From positions 1 to 48,879 of the forward strand of contig CANLGD010000017.1 in NCBI GenBank assembly GCA_947490145.1: a stretch of 48,879 nt of DNA. The letters are read 5' to 3'. Below are positions 41,727-48,879 of the stretch, in pieces. Made by a program: the position numbers and the translations under genes. The stretch's first letter is position 1, and the number at the start of each line of letters is the position of its first letter. The notes beneath the pieces are model-generated. The model ran no database searches. It saw only the letters and a list, made by a program, of their open reading frames with translations, and was not told the DNA's origin. The DNA comes from Flavobacteriia bacterium (lineage in GTDB: Bacteria; Bacteroidota; Bacteroidia; Flavobacteriales_D; Crocinitomicaceae).

Positions 41727-42569
41727 ATGGAAAATATCGATTTAGCAAATATTGCATCACAAGTAAGAAGAGACATATTAAGAATGGTATGTGAAGTTAG
41801 TTCAGGTCACCCGGGTGGATCTTTAGGTTGTGCTGATTTTTTAATAGTATTATACTTCGAACAAATGAAACATAATCCAGCGCCATTTTCAATGGATGCT
41901 GTAAATGAAGATGTATTTTATTTATCAAATGGACATATATCACCATTGTTTTATAGTGTTTTAGCTAGAAGTGGTTATTTTCCAGTAAGTGAATTAGGAA
42001 CTTTCAGAAAAATTGGTTCTCGTTTACAAGGTCATCCAAGTACTGACAAAAAACTTCCTGGTATCAGAATGGCTTCCGGATCTTTAGGACAAGGGTTATC
42101 CGTTGCAATTGGAACTTGTGAAACAAAAAAATTAAACAATGATCCTTCAATCGTATACACCTTGCACGGTGATGGTGAATTGCAAGAAGGTCAAATTTGG
42201 GAGGCAGCTATGTACGCAGCAGCAAACAAAATTGATAATTTGATTGCAACGATTGATTATAATGGTCGTCAAATTGATGGAGATGTCGAGGATGTTTTGT
42301 CTCTAGGAAACTTGGCACAAAAATGGATAGCATTTGGTTGGGAAGTTTTAGAAATGGATGGTCACAATTTCGAAGATTTAAAAGTAACTTTGGCAAAAGC
42401 GAAATCAATTACTGGAAATAAAAAACCAATCGTTATTATAATGAAAACAGAAATGGGTCAAGGAGTTGATTACATGATGGGAACGCATAAATGGCATGGA
42501 AGTACACCGAATTCTGAGCAATTAGAAAATGCTTTAGGACAGTTGAAAGAAACTTTGGGAGATTACTAA
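41727..42569 (+). CDS. Transketolase, N-terminal subunit
   Basis: 280 residues equal to the first, thiamine-diphosphate-pyrophosphate-binding part of transketolase. SSGHPGGSLG (about 24-33), LSNGHISPL, GSLGQGLSVAIG and the ThDP motif GDGELQEGQIWEA...DYNGRQIDG are seen. It works only with the C-terminal subunit (44065-45024) to shuttle two-carbon units in the pentose phosphate pathway. Normally the two genes are adjacent; here a von Willebrand A gene lies between them. Confidence 0.93.
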   Translation: MENIDLANIASQVRRDILRMVCEVSSGHPGGSLGCADFLIVLYFEQMKHNPAPFSMDAVNEDVFYLSNGHISPLFYSVLARSGYFPVSELGTFRKIGSRLQGHPSTDKKLPGIRMASGSLGQGLSVAIGTCETKKLNNDPSIVYTLHGDGELQEGQIWEAAMYAAANKIDNLIATIDYNGRQIDGDVEDVLSLGNLAQKWIAFGWEVLEMDGHNFEDLKVTLAKAKSITGNKKPIVIIMKTEMGQGVDYMMGTHKWHGSTPNSEQLENALGQLKETLGDY

Positions 42570-42697
42570 TCCGAAAAAGCACAGACGAAAGACTGCAAGA
42601 CGAAAAACATAAGACTTTAATTTTGTACAAAAAAGATTTTAATTTAATGAAGTTTGAGTTTTTTGTCTGATGTCTAAATATCTAAAATCTGTAAAAA

Positions 42698-44062
42698 TTG
42701 ATAAAAATAAAATACATATTAACCCTTCTGATTTTTCTTGCTTGTAATAACTTACATTCGCAGGAGAAATTGACGCGTATATTATTTGTTTTAGATGCTT
42801 CAAATAGTATGAATGCAGATTGGGGGAATGGTCAGTCGCGCATTGAAGCTGCAAAGGAAATTTTAGCTAAATGTGTTGATAGTTTAGAGGGGACAGCAAA
42901 TTTAGAAATTGCTTTGCGCGTTTATGGTCATCAATCGCCAATAACAGCTACTTATCAAGATTGTAACGACACAAAATTGGAAATTCCTTTTGGGAAAAAC
43001 AATTACCTTGCAGTTCGAAATAAAATCAAAACAATTGTAGCAAAAGGCACCACTCCAATCGCCAGGTCTTTAGAAGCAAGTGCTGGAGATTTTCCAGATA
43101 TGAATTCCATCAACATCATAATTCTGATTACTGATGGAATTGAAGCGTGTGATAACGATCCATGTGTTATTGCCAAAAAACTGAAAGATAAAAATATAAA
43201 TGTTACGCCGTTTGTAATTGGTTTAGGATTAGATTTATCCTATTTGGAAAAATTCAAATGTATTGGAGCGTATTCTGAAGCAGAAACGAAGGATGCTTTT
43301 AAAAATGCGCTTAAAACAATTGTTAATAAGGCAATTATAAATACAACAGCACAAATTAACATCAACGACATTTCCAAAAATCCGAAAGAAACAGATGTTA
43401 CCATGTTTTTGTATGAAAATGGAACAAATAAGCTGAAATACACTTTTACGCATACTATAAATCGGTATGGAAATCCGGATACATTGGTAATTGATCCCGC
43501 AATTAAATATGATTTAGTTATAAATACGATTCCAAAAATCGAGAAGAAAAAAATAACTTTAGTTAAGAACAAACACAATATAATTGAAGTTGATGGTCCA
43601 CAAGGTTACATGAAATTGCGTACTACTAATGGAACGAAAGATTATTCTATTTCAATGAGAGTGATGCTTCCAGGAACTAGTCAAACGATAAATTTACAAG
43701 AATTAAATATTCAAGATAAATACATTGTTGGAAAATACGATATCGAAATATTGACTTTACCAAGAATTTATCAAACAGTAACGATTGAGCAAAATAACAT
43801 TTCCAATGTCGATATATTAGCACCTGGTATATTGACATACAAAGCAATTGGTATAGTTGTGGCTCAACTATTCATTTTAAATAAGGAGGGAAAATGGGAA
43901 TGGATACATAATTTAGATCAAGCGATAAGTTTTGGAAATGTGAATCTGCAACCAGGAAATTACAGATTAGTGTACAGGCAGAAAAATCTTAAATCAACTT
44001 CCTATACTTTCGAAAAAGATTTTAAAATATATTCAAATAAAACAACAACAATAAATTTATAA
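42698..44062 (+). CDS. Lipoprotein with von Willebrand factor A domain
   Basis: 454 residues from a TTG start; no ATG precedes the signal. The signal ends in LIFLAC (cysteine at about residue 16), a lipobox. The vWA domain (about 25-215) has the full MIDAS: DASNS (33-37), a later Thr (TTPIARS) and LITDGIEAC. The C-terminal half has repeated beta-sandwich modules. MIDAS domains bind metal and protein ligands, so a surface or envelope adaptor is likely. It sits 128 bp after the transketolase N gene and 2 bp before the C gene, so the three should be co-transcribed. Confidence 0.82.
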   Translation: MIKIKYILTLLIFLACNNLHSQEKLTRILFVLDASNSMNADWGNGQSRIEAAKEILAKCVDSLEGTANLEIALRVYGHQSPITATYQDCNDTKLEIPFGKNNYLAVRNKIKTIVAKGTTPIARSLEASAGDFPDMNSINIIILITDGIEACDNDPCVIAKKLKDKNINVTPFVIGLGLDLSYLEKFKCIGAYSEAETKDAFKNALKTIVNKAIINTTAQININDISKNPKETDVTMFLYENGTNKLKYTFTHTINRYGNPDTLVIDPAIKYDLVINTIPKIEKKKITLVKNKHNIIEVDGPQGYMKLRTTNGTKDYSISMRVMLPGTSQTINLQELNIQDKYIVGKYDIEILTLPRIYQTVTIEQNNISNVDILAPGILTYKAIGIVVAQLFILNKEGKWEWIHNLDQAISFGNVNLQPGNYRLVYRQKNLKSTSYTFEKDFKIYSNKTTTINL

Positions 44063-44064
44063 AA

Positions 44065-45024
44065 ATGAAGGAAATTGAAATTTTAGGGAACAAAGATACA
44101 CGTTCAGGTTTTGGTGAGGGATTGCATGAAGTTGCAAAAACAAATGAAAACGTAGTTGGTTTGTGTGCAGATTTAATTGGTTCATTAAAAATGGATGCTT
44201 TCAAAAAAGATTTTCCTGAGCGTTTTTTTCAAATCGGAATTGCAGAAGCAAATATGATTGGTATAGCAGCTGGAATGACAGTTGGAGGAAAAATTCCTTA
44301 CACGGGAACTTTCGCAAACTTTTCAACAGGAAGAGTTTATGATCAAATTCGTCAGTCTGTTGCTTATTCTCAAAAAAACGTTAAAATTTGTGCTTCTCAT
44401 GCAGGACTTACATTAGGAGAAGATGGAGCGACACACCAAATTTTAGAAGATATTGGTTTGATGAAAATGTTGCCAAACATGACTGTAATTGTTCCATGTG
44501 ATTTTAATCAAACTAAACAAGCCACAATGGCAATAGCAGAGCATGAAGGTCCTGTTTATTTGCGTTTTGGTCGTCCTGTTATGCCAATTTTCGTAAAAGA
44601 CGATGCCAAATTTGTAATTGGAAAAGCAGATACAATTTTTGAAGGAACAGATGTTACTATAATTGCTTGCGGACATTTAGTTTGGAAATCAATTGAAGCA
44701 GCAAAAATATTATTTGAAAAAGGAATCAATGCTGAAGTTATCAACATGCACACAATTAAACCATTGGATGTTGATGCAATTTTGAAATCAGTTAAAAAAA
44801 CAGGTTGCGTTGTTACAGCTGAAGAACACATGAGAAACGGTGGTTTAGGCGATTCAGTTGCACAAGTTTTGATTCAACATTTCCTTGCACCACAAGAATA
44901 TGTTGCGGTGAATGATAAATTCGGGGAAAGTGGACCACCGATGGAATTAATGACAAAATACGGGATTGATACTTTAAATATCGTTGAAGCAGCTGAAAAG
45001 GCTATTGCACGTAAGAATTCATAA
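44065..45024 (+). CDS. Transketolase, C-terminal subunit
   Basis: 319 residues: the pyrimidine-binding domain (GIAEANMIGIAAGMTVGG at about 53-70, with the glutamate that activates thiamine) and the C-terminal domain (about 190-315). It forms the active enzyme with the product of 41727-42569. It is 2 bp downstream of the vWA gene and is followed by a long imperfect hairpin (45033-45095) that may end the operon. Confidence 0.93.
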   Translation: MKEIEILGNKDTRSGFGEGLHEVAKTNENVVGLCADLIGSLKMDAFKKDFPERFFQIGIAEANMIGIAAGMTVGGKIPYTGTFANFSTGRVYDQIRQSVAYSQKNVKICASHAGLTLGEDGATHQILEDIGLMKMLPNMTVIVPCDFNQTKQATMAIAEHEGPVYLRFGRPVMPIFVKDDAKFVIGKADTIFEGTDVTIIACGHLVWKSIEAAKILFEKGINAEVINMHTIKPLDVDAILKSVKKTGCVVTAEEHMRNGGLGDSVAQVLIQHFLAPQEYVAVNDKFGESGPPMELMTKYGIDTLNIVEAAEKAIARKNS

Positions 45025-45032
45025 TGTTACAG

Positions 45033-45095
45033 ATTACAAATTGGCAGATTACAGATTAATTAGAATCTGCAACCTGTAATCTGTCGATTTGTAAT
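45033..45095. repeat. Nested inverted repeat after transketolase operon
   Basis: ATTACAAAT (45033-45041) with ATTTGTAAT (45087-45095), and CAGATTACAG (45045-45054) with CTGTAATCTG (45074-45083), form two exact nested stems with a small bulge. It probably acts as a terminator or as a dispersed palindromic element. Confidence 0.6.
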
Positions 45096-45105
45096 TAAAT
45101 TTTAA

Positions 45106-46320
45106 ATGAACAACATACAAAGCGATTTTTTAAAATTCCAAGGGCAAACAAATCAATCTCCTTATTTAATTGAGGTTGAACGTGCTGAAGGAATCTATAT
45201 TTACGATAAGTGCGGAAAATCATACATGGATATGATTGCTGGTGTTGCTGTAAACAATATTGGACATTCTCATCCAAAAGTGATTAAAGCTATTAAAAAT
45301 CAAGTTGATAAACATTTACATGTAATGGTTTATGGAGAATTCATTCAAGATTCTCAATTAAATTTTTCCAAAAAATTGGCTTCACTCCTACCCAGTTCAT
45401 TGTCTAGTGTTTATGCTGTAAATTCTGGTACTGAAGCAAATGAAGCTGCATTAAAATTGGTAAAACGTGTTACTGGGCGCACAGAATTAATTTCTTTTCG
45501 TGGTTCCTATCACGGAAGTACGCATGGATCCTTGAGTGTTTCGGGGAATGAAGTTAAAAAACAAGCTTATAGACCACTTTTGCCGGATGTTAAATTTTTG
45601 ACTTTCAATAAAATAGAAGATTTAGAGCAAGTAACCACAAAAACCGCAGGTGTAATTATTGAAACAATTCAAGGAGACGCGGGAGTGCGAGTTCCATCGA
45701 TAAAATTCATGAAAGCATTAAGAAATCGTTGCACAGTAACGGGAACATTACTCATTTTTGACGAAATTCAATGTGGAATTGGACGTGCAGGAAAATTATT
45801 TGCCTTCGAACATTTTGAGGTAATTCCGGATGTTTTAACACTTGGAAAAGCACTTGGTGGAGGAATGTCAATTGGCGCTTTGATTTCCTCACAAAAGAAT
45901 TTATACGAATTTACCCACAGTCCCATGTTGGGACACATTACAACTTTTGGAGGACACCCAGTAAACTGCGCTGCGGCCTTGGCTTGTTTAGAAGTTATGG
46001 AAACTGAAATTGATTTTAAGGAAGTTGAGCGATTGGGATCAATTCTAGAAAATGTAATCTCACAAAATTCTGAAATAAAAGAAGTTAGACGGAAAGGAAT
46101 GATGTTTGCCTTTGACATGGAAAGTTTTGAAAGGGTTGAAAAAGTTGTCAAAAAATGTCTTGAAAAAGGATTAATTAGTTTTTGGTTTTTGTCTCATCCT
46201 TATAGCTTTAGACTTTCGCCACCTTTAAATATCACGGAAGAAGAAATTAGAAAAGCTGCGAGAATAATTTTGGAAGCAATTGAGGAAACTTGTGAATTAA
46301 TTGCGAGTTTGGAACGATGA
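45106..46320 (+). CDS. Class III (ornithine/GABA-type) aminotransferase
   Basis: 404 residues of the PLP fold I class III group. NSGTEANEAALKL (about 106-118) binds phosphate, FDEIQCGIGRAGK (about 218-230) has the PLP-pairing Asp219, and TLGKALGGG carries the Schiff-base Lys248. It transfers an omega- or alpha-amino group from an amino acid to 2-oxoglutarate or a similar acceptor. The substrate (acetylornithine, ornithine, GABA or others) cannot be set from sequence. No arginine genes lie beside it, so argD is only one option. Confidence 0.88.
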   Translation: MNNIQSDFLKFQGQTNQSPYLIEVERAEGIYIYDKCGKSYMDMIAGVAVNNIGHSHPKVIKAIKNQVDKHLHVMVYGEFIQDSQLNFSKKLASLLPSSLSSVYAVNSGTEANEAALKLVKRVTGRTELISFRGSYHGSTHGSLSVSGNEVKKQAYRPLLPDVKFLTFNKIEDLEQVTTKTAGVIIETIQGDAGVRVPSIKFMKALRNRCTVTGTLLIFDEIQCGIGRAGKLFAFEHFEVIPDVLTLGKALGGGMSIGALISSQKNLYEFTHSPMLGHITTFGGHPVNCAAALACLEVMETEIDFKEVERLGSILENVISQNSEIKEVRRKGMMFAFDMESFERVEKVVKKCLEKGLISFWFLSHPYSFRLSPPLNITEEEIRKAARIILEAIEETCELIASLER

Positions 46321-46423
46321 ACTTCGACTTGCTCAGCTCAAAAGTTATGATTTTTTTTTAAAATTGATTTAAAAGAAATTCAAACTTTTCAAAATGACCT
46401 TTTAAAGAAATCAAAATAAATTG

Positions 46424-46431
46424 TATTTTTG
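46424..46431 (+). promoter_or_regulatory. -7 promoter element before the 46501 gene
   Basis: TATTTTTG matches TAnnTTTG and lies 69 bp before the ATG at 46501, ahead of a run of three genes. Confidence 0.4.
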
Positions 46432-46500
46432 TGTGAAATTAGTTTTTTAAAATATAATGCGACAATCATAACTCATATTTCAAAACTCAGAACAAAAAAA

Positions 46501-47049
46501 ATGGACATCATCATACAATTAACACTTGCAATTATTCCCTCAGCAGCGATTTTTTTTACTGTTGTACTTTTCTTAAAAAAACAAAATGAACGTGAAATTA
46601 GAAATTCACAATCAGATTCACATTCTGTGAAATTACAAGCCGACTTAAAAAAAGAAAGACAAAAATTCTTTTTACCAAGTCGGTTAGAAGCCTTCCAAAG
46701 AGCAGTTTTATTGATGGAAAGAATTTCGCCAAATTCATTGGTAATGAGACTTCACAATCCTGGTTTACCAGCAAAAGCATTGCAAGCAGATTTATTGAAA
46801 GCTATTCGTGAAGAATATGATCACAATGTGGCACAACAGTTATTTATTTCCCCTGCGGCTTGGGAAATGGTTCGTAGTTCAAAAGACGAAACAATAAAAA
46901 TCATTAATCTTGCAGGAAAACAAATGCAAGCAACCTCAATGGGCTTGGATTTGAGTTCTAAAATATTTGAAATTTGTGCTGAAATTGGACAACTTCCAAC
47001 TGAAATCACAATTGATTATTTAAAGAAAGAATTACAAGGGTTGTTTTAA
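46501..47049 (+). CDS. Single-span membrane protein, function unknown
   Basis: 182 residues from the ATG at 46501 (MDIIIQLTLAIIPSAAIFFT). One N-terminal membrane span (about 5-25) is followed by a long charged helix and a compact helical domain (KFFLPSRLEAFQRAVLLMER through the end). The pattern looks conserved among Flavobacteriales, possibly the DUF7935 group, but I cannot confirm that. The domain should face the cytoplasm. It sits 13 bp before the phosphoribosyltransferase gene. Confidence 0.75.
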   Translation: MDIIIQLTLAIIPSAAIFFTVVLFLKKQNEREIRNSQSDSHSVKLQADLKKERQKFFLPSRLEAFQRAVLLMERISPNSLVMRLHNPGLPAKALQADLLKAIREEYDHNVAQQLFISPAAWEMVRSSKDETIKIINLAGKQMQATSMGLDLSSKIFEICAEIGQLPTEITIDYLKKELQGLF

Positions 47050-47062
47050 AATATATTAGAAA

Positions 47063-47557
47063 ATGCAAATTGTTTTAAATCACACCCAAATACATCAAAA
47101 AATCACCCGAATTGCGCACGAAATTATTGAAAATTCTTTTGAAGAAGAGAAAATTTTTATTAGTGGAATTTGTGGAAATGGTTTTAAAATTGCGCAAGAA
47201 ATTGGTCATGTAATTTCTGAAAATTCTGAAATCAAAGCAACAGTTTTTGAAATTACAATTGACAAAGAAAACCCATTATCAGCTGAAATCAAAGCTTCTA
47301 TCGATATTAATTTAATCAAAAATGAATTTGTCGTTTTAGTTGATGATGTTGTTAATTCTGGAAAAACAATGCAATATGCTTTGACAAAAATTCTTGAAAA
47401 TCCAACGAGAAATATCAAAACTGTTGCATTGGTTGATCGCACGCATCGCCGTTTCCCTATAAAATGTGATTTTGTCGGTTTAACGCTATCCACAACAATT
47501 AAAAATCGTATTGAAGTTGATTTTTCAAACGATGAATCTTTCGCTTATTTAATTTGA
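47063..47557 (+). CDS. Phosphoribosyltransferase-family protein (PyrR/Hpt-like)
   Basis: 164 residues of the type I phosphoribosyltransferase fold. VLVDDVVNSGKT (92-103) is the PRPP-binding loop, with an N-terminal GICGNGFKIAQEI and a C-terminal VALVDRTHRRFPIK. It may be a purine or pyrimidine salvage enzyme or a PyrR-like regulator; the hood region is too short to decide. It lies just upstream of murQ, suggesting a shared transcript. Confidence 0.88.
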   Translation: MQIVLNHTQIHQKITRIAHEIIENSFEEEKIFISGICGNGFKIAQEIGHVISENSEIKATVFEITIDKENPLSAEIKASIDINLIKNEFVVLVDDVVNSGKTMQYALTKILENPTRNIKTVALVDRTHRRFPIKCDFVGLTLSTTIKNRIEVDFSNDESFAYLI

Positions 47558-47575
47558 CAAAGAAAAATTCTTGCC

Positions 47576-48376
47576 ATGCAAAAAATTACAGAATCAGAAA
47601 GCTTGTACTCAGATTTAGACAAAATGTCAACTTTAGAATTATTGACAAATATCAATCATGAAGATGCAAAAGTTCATTTGGCAATAAATAAAATTATTCC
47701 AGAAATCGAAAAATTTGTGGATGCAGCTTTTGATAGATTAAAAAACGGTGGAAGACTTTTTTACATTGGAGCTGGAACAAGCGGAAGAATAGGAGTTGTT
47801 GATGCTAGTGAATGTCCGCCTACTTTTGGTGTTCCGCATGATTTAGTAGTTGGAATTATCGCTGGCGGAGATGCCGCGATTAGAAAAGCAGTTGAATTTG
47901 CAGAAGATAATACAGAACAAGCTTGGACAGATTTATCAGAATATTTCATCGATTCGAAAGATGTTTTACTTGGAATTGCTGCTTCAGGTTCAACACCTTA
48001 TGTCTTGGGTGGAATAGAAAAAGCAAATGAAATTGGCGTTTTAACTGGAGGACTTTCCTGTAATCCAAATAGTGCTTTGAGTCTTGCTGCTAAACACGCA
48101 CTTTGCCCAATTTTAGGACCAGAATTTGTGACAGGAAGTACAAGAATGAAATCTGGAACGGCTCAAAAATTAATTTTGAACATGATTTCAACTTCCTTGA
48201 TGATCAAATTAGGACGAGTGCAAGGAAATAGAATGGTTGACATGCAACTTTCAAACGTAAAATTGGTTGATCGTGGAGCAAAAATGGTTCAAGAAAAATT
48301 AGATATTCCCTACGAAGAAGCGAGAGAATTATTGCTAAAGTATGGTAGTGTTAGGAATGCTGTTGAGAATTATTAA
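47576..48376 (+). CDS. murQ: N-acetylmuramic acid 6-phosphate etherase
   Basis: MurQ cleaves the lactyl ether of MurNAc-6-phosphate to GlcNAc-6-phosphate in cell-wall recycling. The 266 residues start ITESESLYSDLDKMST and have a SIS domain: FYIGAGTSGRIGVVDASECP at about 61-80, GIAASGSTPYVLGG, and LGPEFVTGSTRMKSGTAQK with the catalytic Glu region. The length is at the short end of the family (no extra C-terminal helices), typical of Bacteroidota. The genes for uptake and phosphorylation are not seen here. Confidence 0.95.
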   Translation: MQKITESESLYSDLDKMSTLELLTNINHEDAKVHLAINKIIPEIEKFVDAAFDRLKNGGRLFYIGAGTSGRIGVVDASECPPTFGVPHDLVVGIIAGGDAAIRKAVEFAEDNTEQAWTDLSEYFIDSKDVLLGIAASGSTPYVLGGIEKANEIGVLTGGLSCNPNSALSLAAKHALCPILGPEFVTGSTRMKSGTAQKLILNMISTSLMIKLGRVQGNRMVDMQLSNVKLVDRGAKMVQEKLDIPYEEARELLLKYGSVRNAVENY

Positions 48377-48384
48377 ACAAAAAA

Positions 48385-48405
48385 AGACAAGTTTTTAACT
48401 TGTCT
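48385..48405. terminator. Bidirectional terminator between murQ and partial gene
   Basis: AGACAAGTT (48385-48393) pairs exactly with AACTTGTCT (48397-48405) over a TTT loop, with A/T runs on both sides. It can end murQ on the plus strand and the convergent gene on the minus strand. Confidence 0.7.
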
Positions 48406-48429
48406 CTTAATCTTATAATTTAAAATTGT

Positions 48430-48879
48430 TTATCCATTTATGGTATAAGTATTACCGTTGACATTTACTGTAAAAGTATTGTCGCAAGTTCCACTTCCGT
48501 AATCAATTATGCGCAAAGCTTTTCCAGTCGGAGTAAATTCCAATACTCCACTTGTAACAAAGCCACATCCGACTTTAACGTGTAAAGGTGCTGTAATTGT
48601 TGTAACATAGCCATTTCCATTTGTTGATGAAGCTGTTGCAGAACCAGTAATATCATATTCGTCATCCGTGAAAATTAGCGTTGAAGCCCCGGCTGTCCAA
48701 GTTCTAACTCTCGTTGAAGTATAAGTAAAAACATCGCCGCTTGTCATCGTAATACTTCCATTTACTGAAATGTTAAAATAGGACTGATTGCTTGTATTTA
48801 AGCCCATATTTGTAACTGTTTTTGAACCCTCAATTTTGTTGTCATTCACATAATAATCTATCGGAGTATGAGTAATTAC
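48430..48879 (-). CDS. Surface-type protein, 5' end outside window
   Basis: The minus-strand frame is open to the window edge (149 residues seen). The visible N-terminal part reads VITHTPIDYYVNDNKIEGSK, so the GTG at about 48849 is not the true start. The rest is Thr/Ser/Gly-rich and strand-forming, with a late cysteine pair (about VGCGF and SGTCDNTF). It ends in VNVNGNTYTING, as in exported beta-sheet proteins of Bacteroidota. A signal should lie beyond the edge. The function is unknown. Confidence 0.7.
   Translation of the reverse strand, partial: VITHTPIDYYVNDNKIEGSKTVTNMGLNTSNQSYFNISVNGSITMTSGDVFTYTSTRVRTWTAGASTLIFTDDEYDITGSATASSTNGNGYVTTITAPLHVKVGCGFVTSGVLEFTPTGKALRIIDYGSGTCDNTFTVNVNGNTYTING

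Noticed and set aside
1-48879. CRISPR arrays and tRNA genes.
   Set aside because: I saw no regularly spaced repeats and no cloverleaf other than the tRNA-like part of tmRNA.

Overview
The window is AT-rich bacterial DNA from a member of the Bacteroidota, most likely order Flavobacteriales. A Fluviicola/Crocinitomicaceae-like relative is a guess from overall gene flavour, not something shown here. The evidence is secreted proteins ending in type IX secretion (T9SS) type A sorting domains with the KIYPNPA motif, SCKK lipoprotein signals, TAnnTTTG promoter -7 elements, a tmRNA whose tag ends in YALAA, RemB/Wzi-like outer-membrane proteins, a YtxJ-type bacillithiol redox protein and a two-gene transketolase.

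Layout. (1) 1-5858: the tail of an IS3-type transposase, then a minus-strand block of lipoproteins and two large T9SS-exported proteins, one with seven propeller-like repeats and one with LamG and Ig-like domains. Two of the lipoproteins share an almost identical 65-bp 5' end. (2) 6146-7672: an XRE-type regulator converging on an ECF sigma factor and its membrane-anchored, TPR-bearing partner. (3) 7758-16360: a long, tightly packed plus-strand array. It begins as a type I restriction-modification operon (hsdR, a PD-(D/E)XK-like gene, hsdM, hsdS). It continues with four genes not usual in such operons: a small coiled-coil protein, a small glycine-zipper membrane protein, an ABC/RecF-like ATPase, and a MltR-family protein carrying an RNxxxH (HEPN-like) motif. 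A convergent XRE regulator with a palindromic operator follows. (4) 16822-21098: a DUF2130 nuclease-like protein, a possible structured RNA, three small unknown genes, a small DNA-binding-like protein and a tyrosine recombinase. (5) 21269-21670: tmRNA (ssrA) on the minus strand, with its 3' end facing the recombinase. This is a classic chromosomal integration site, so much of the left 21 kb is probably an integrated element whose other end is not visible.

(6) 21717-48879: mostly housekeeping genes. They are maf, a CysQ-like phosphatase, two RemB/Wzi-like proteins, two lipoproteins, pheS, ytxJ, glutaminyl cyclase, a TonB-C protein with rimO, lhgO, mnmA, an SRPBCC-Nif3-zinc ribbon operon, a GNAT, an acyl-CoA carboxylase beta subunit, gap, split transketolase genes with a von Willebrand A lipoprotein between them, a class III aminotransferase, a small membrane protein, a phosphoribosyltransferase, murQ and a truncated surface-type protein.

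The best candidate for an undescribed system is the 13460-16360 cassette, fused by overlaps and short gaps to the type I restriction operon. It combines an ATPase sensor, a possible membrane effector and a possible HEPN ribonuclease. This is inferred from motifs and gene order only; no search was run.
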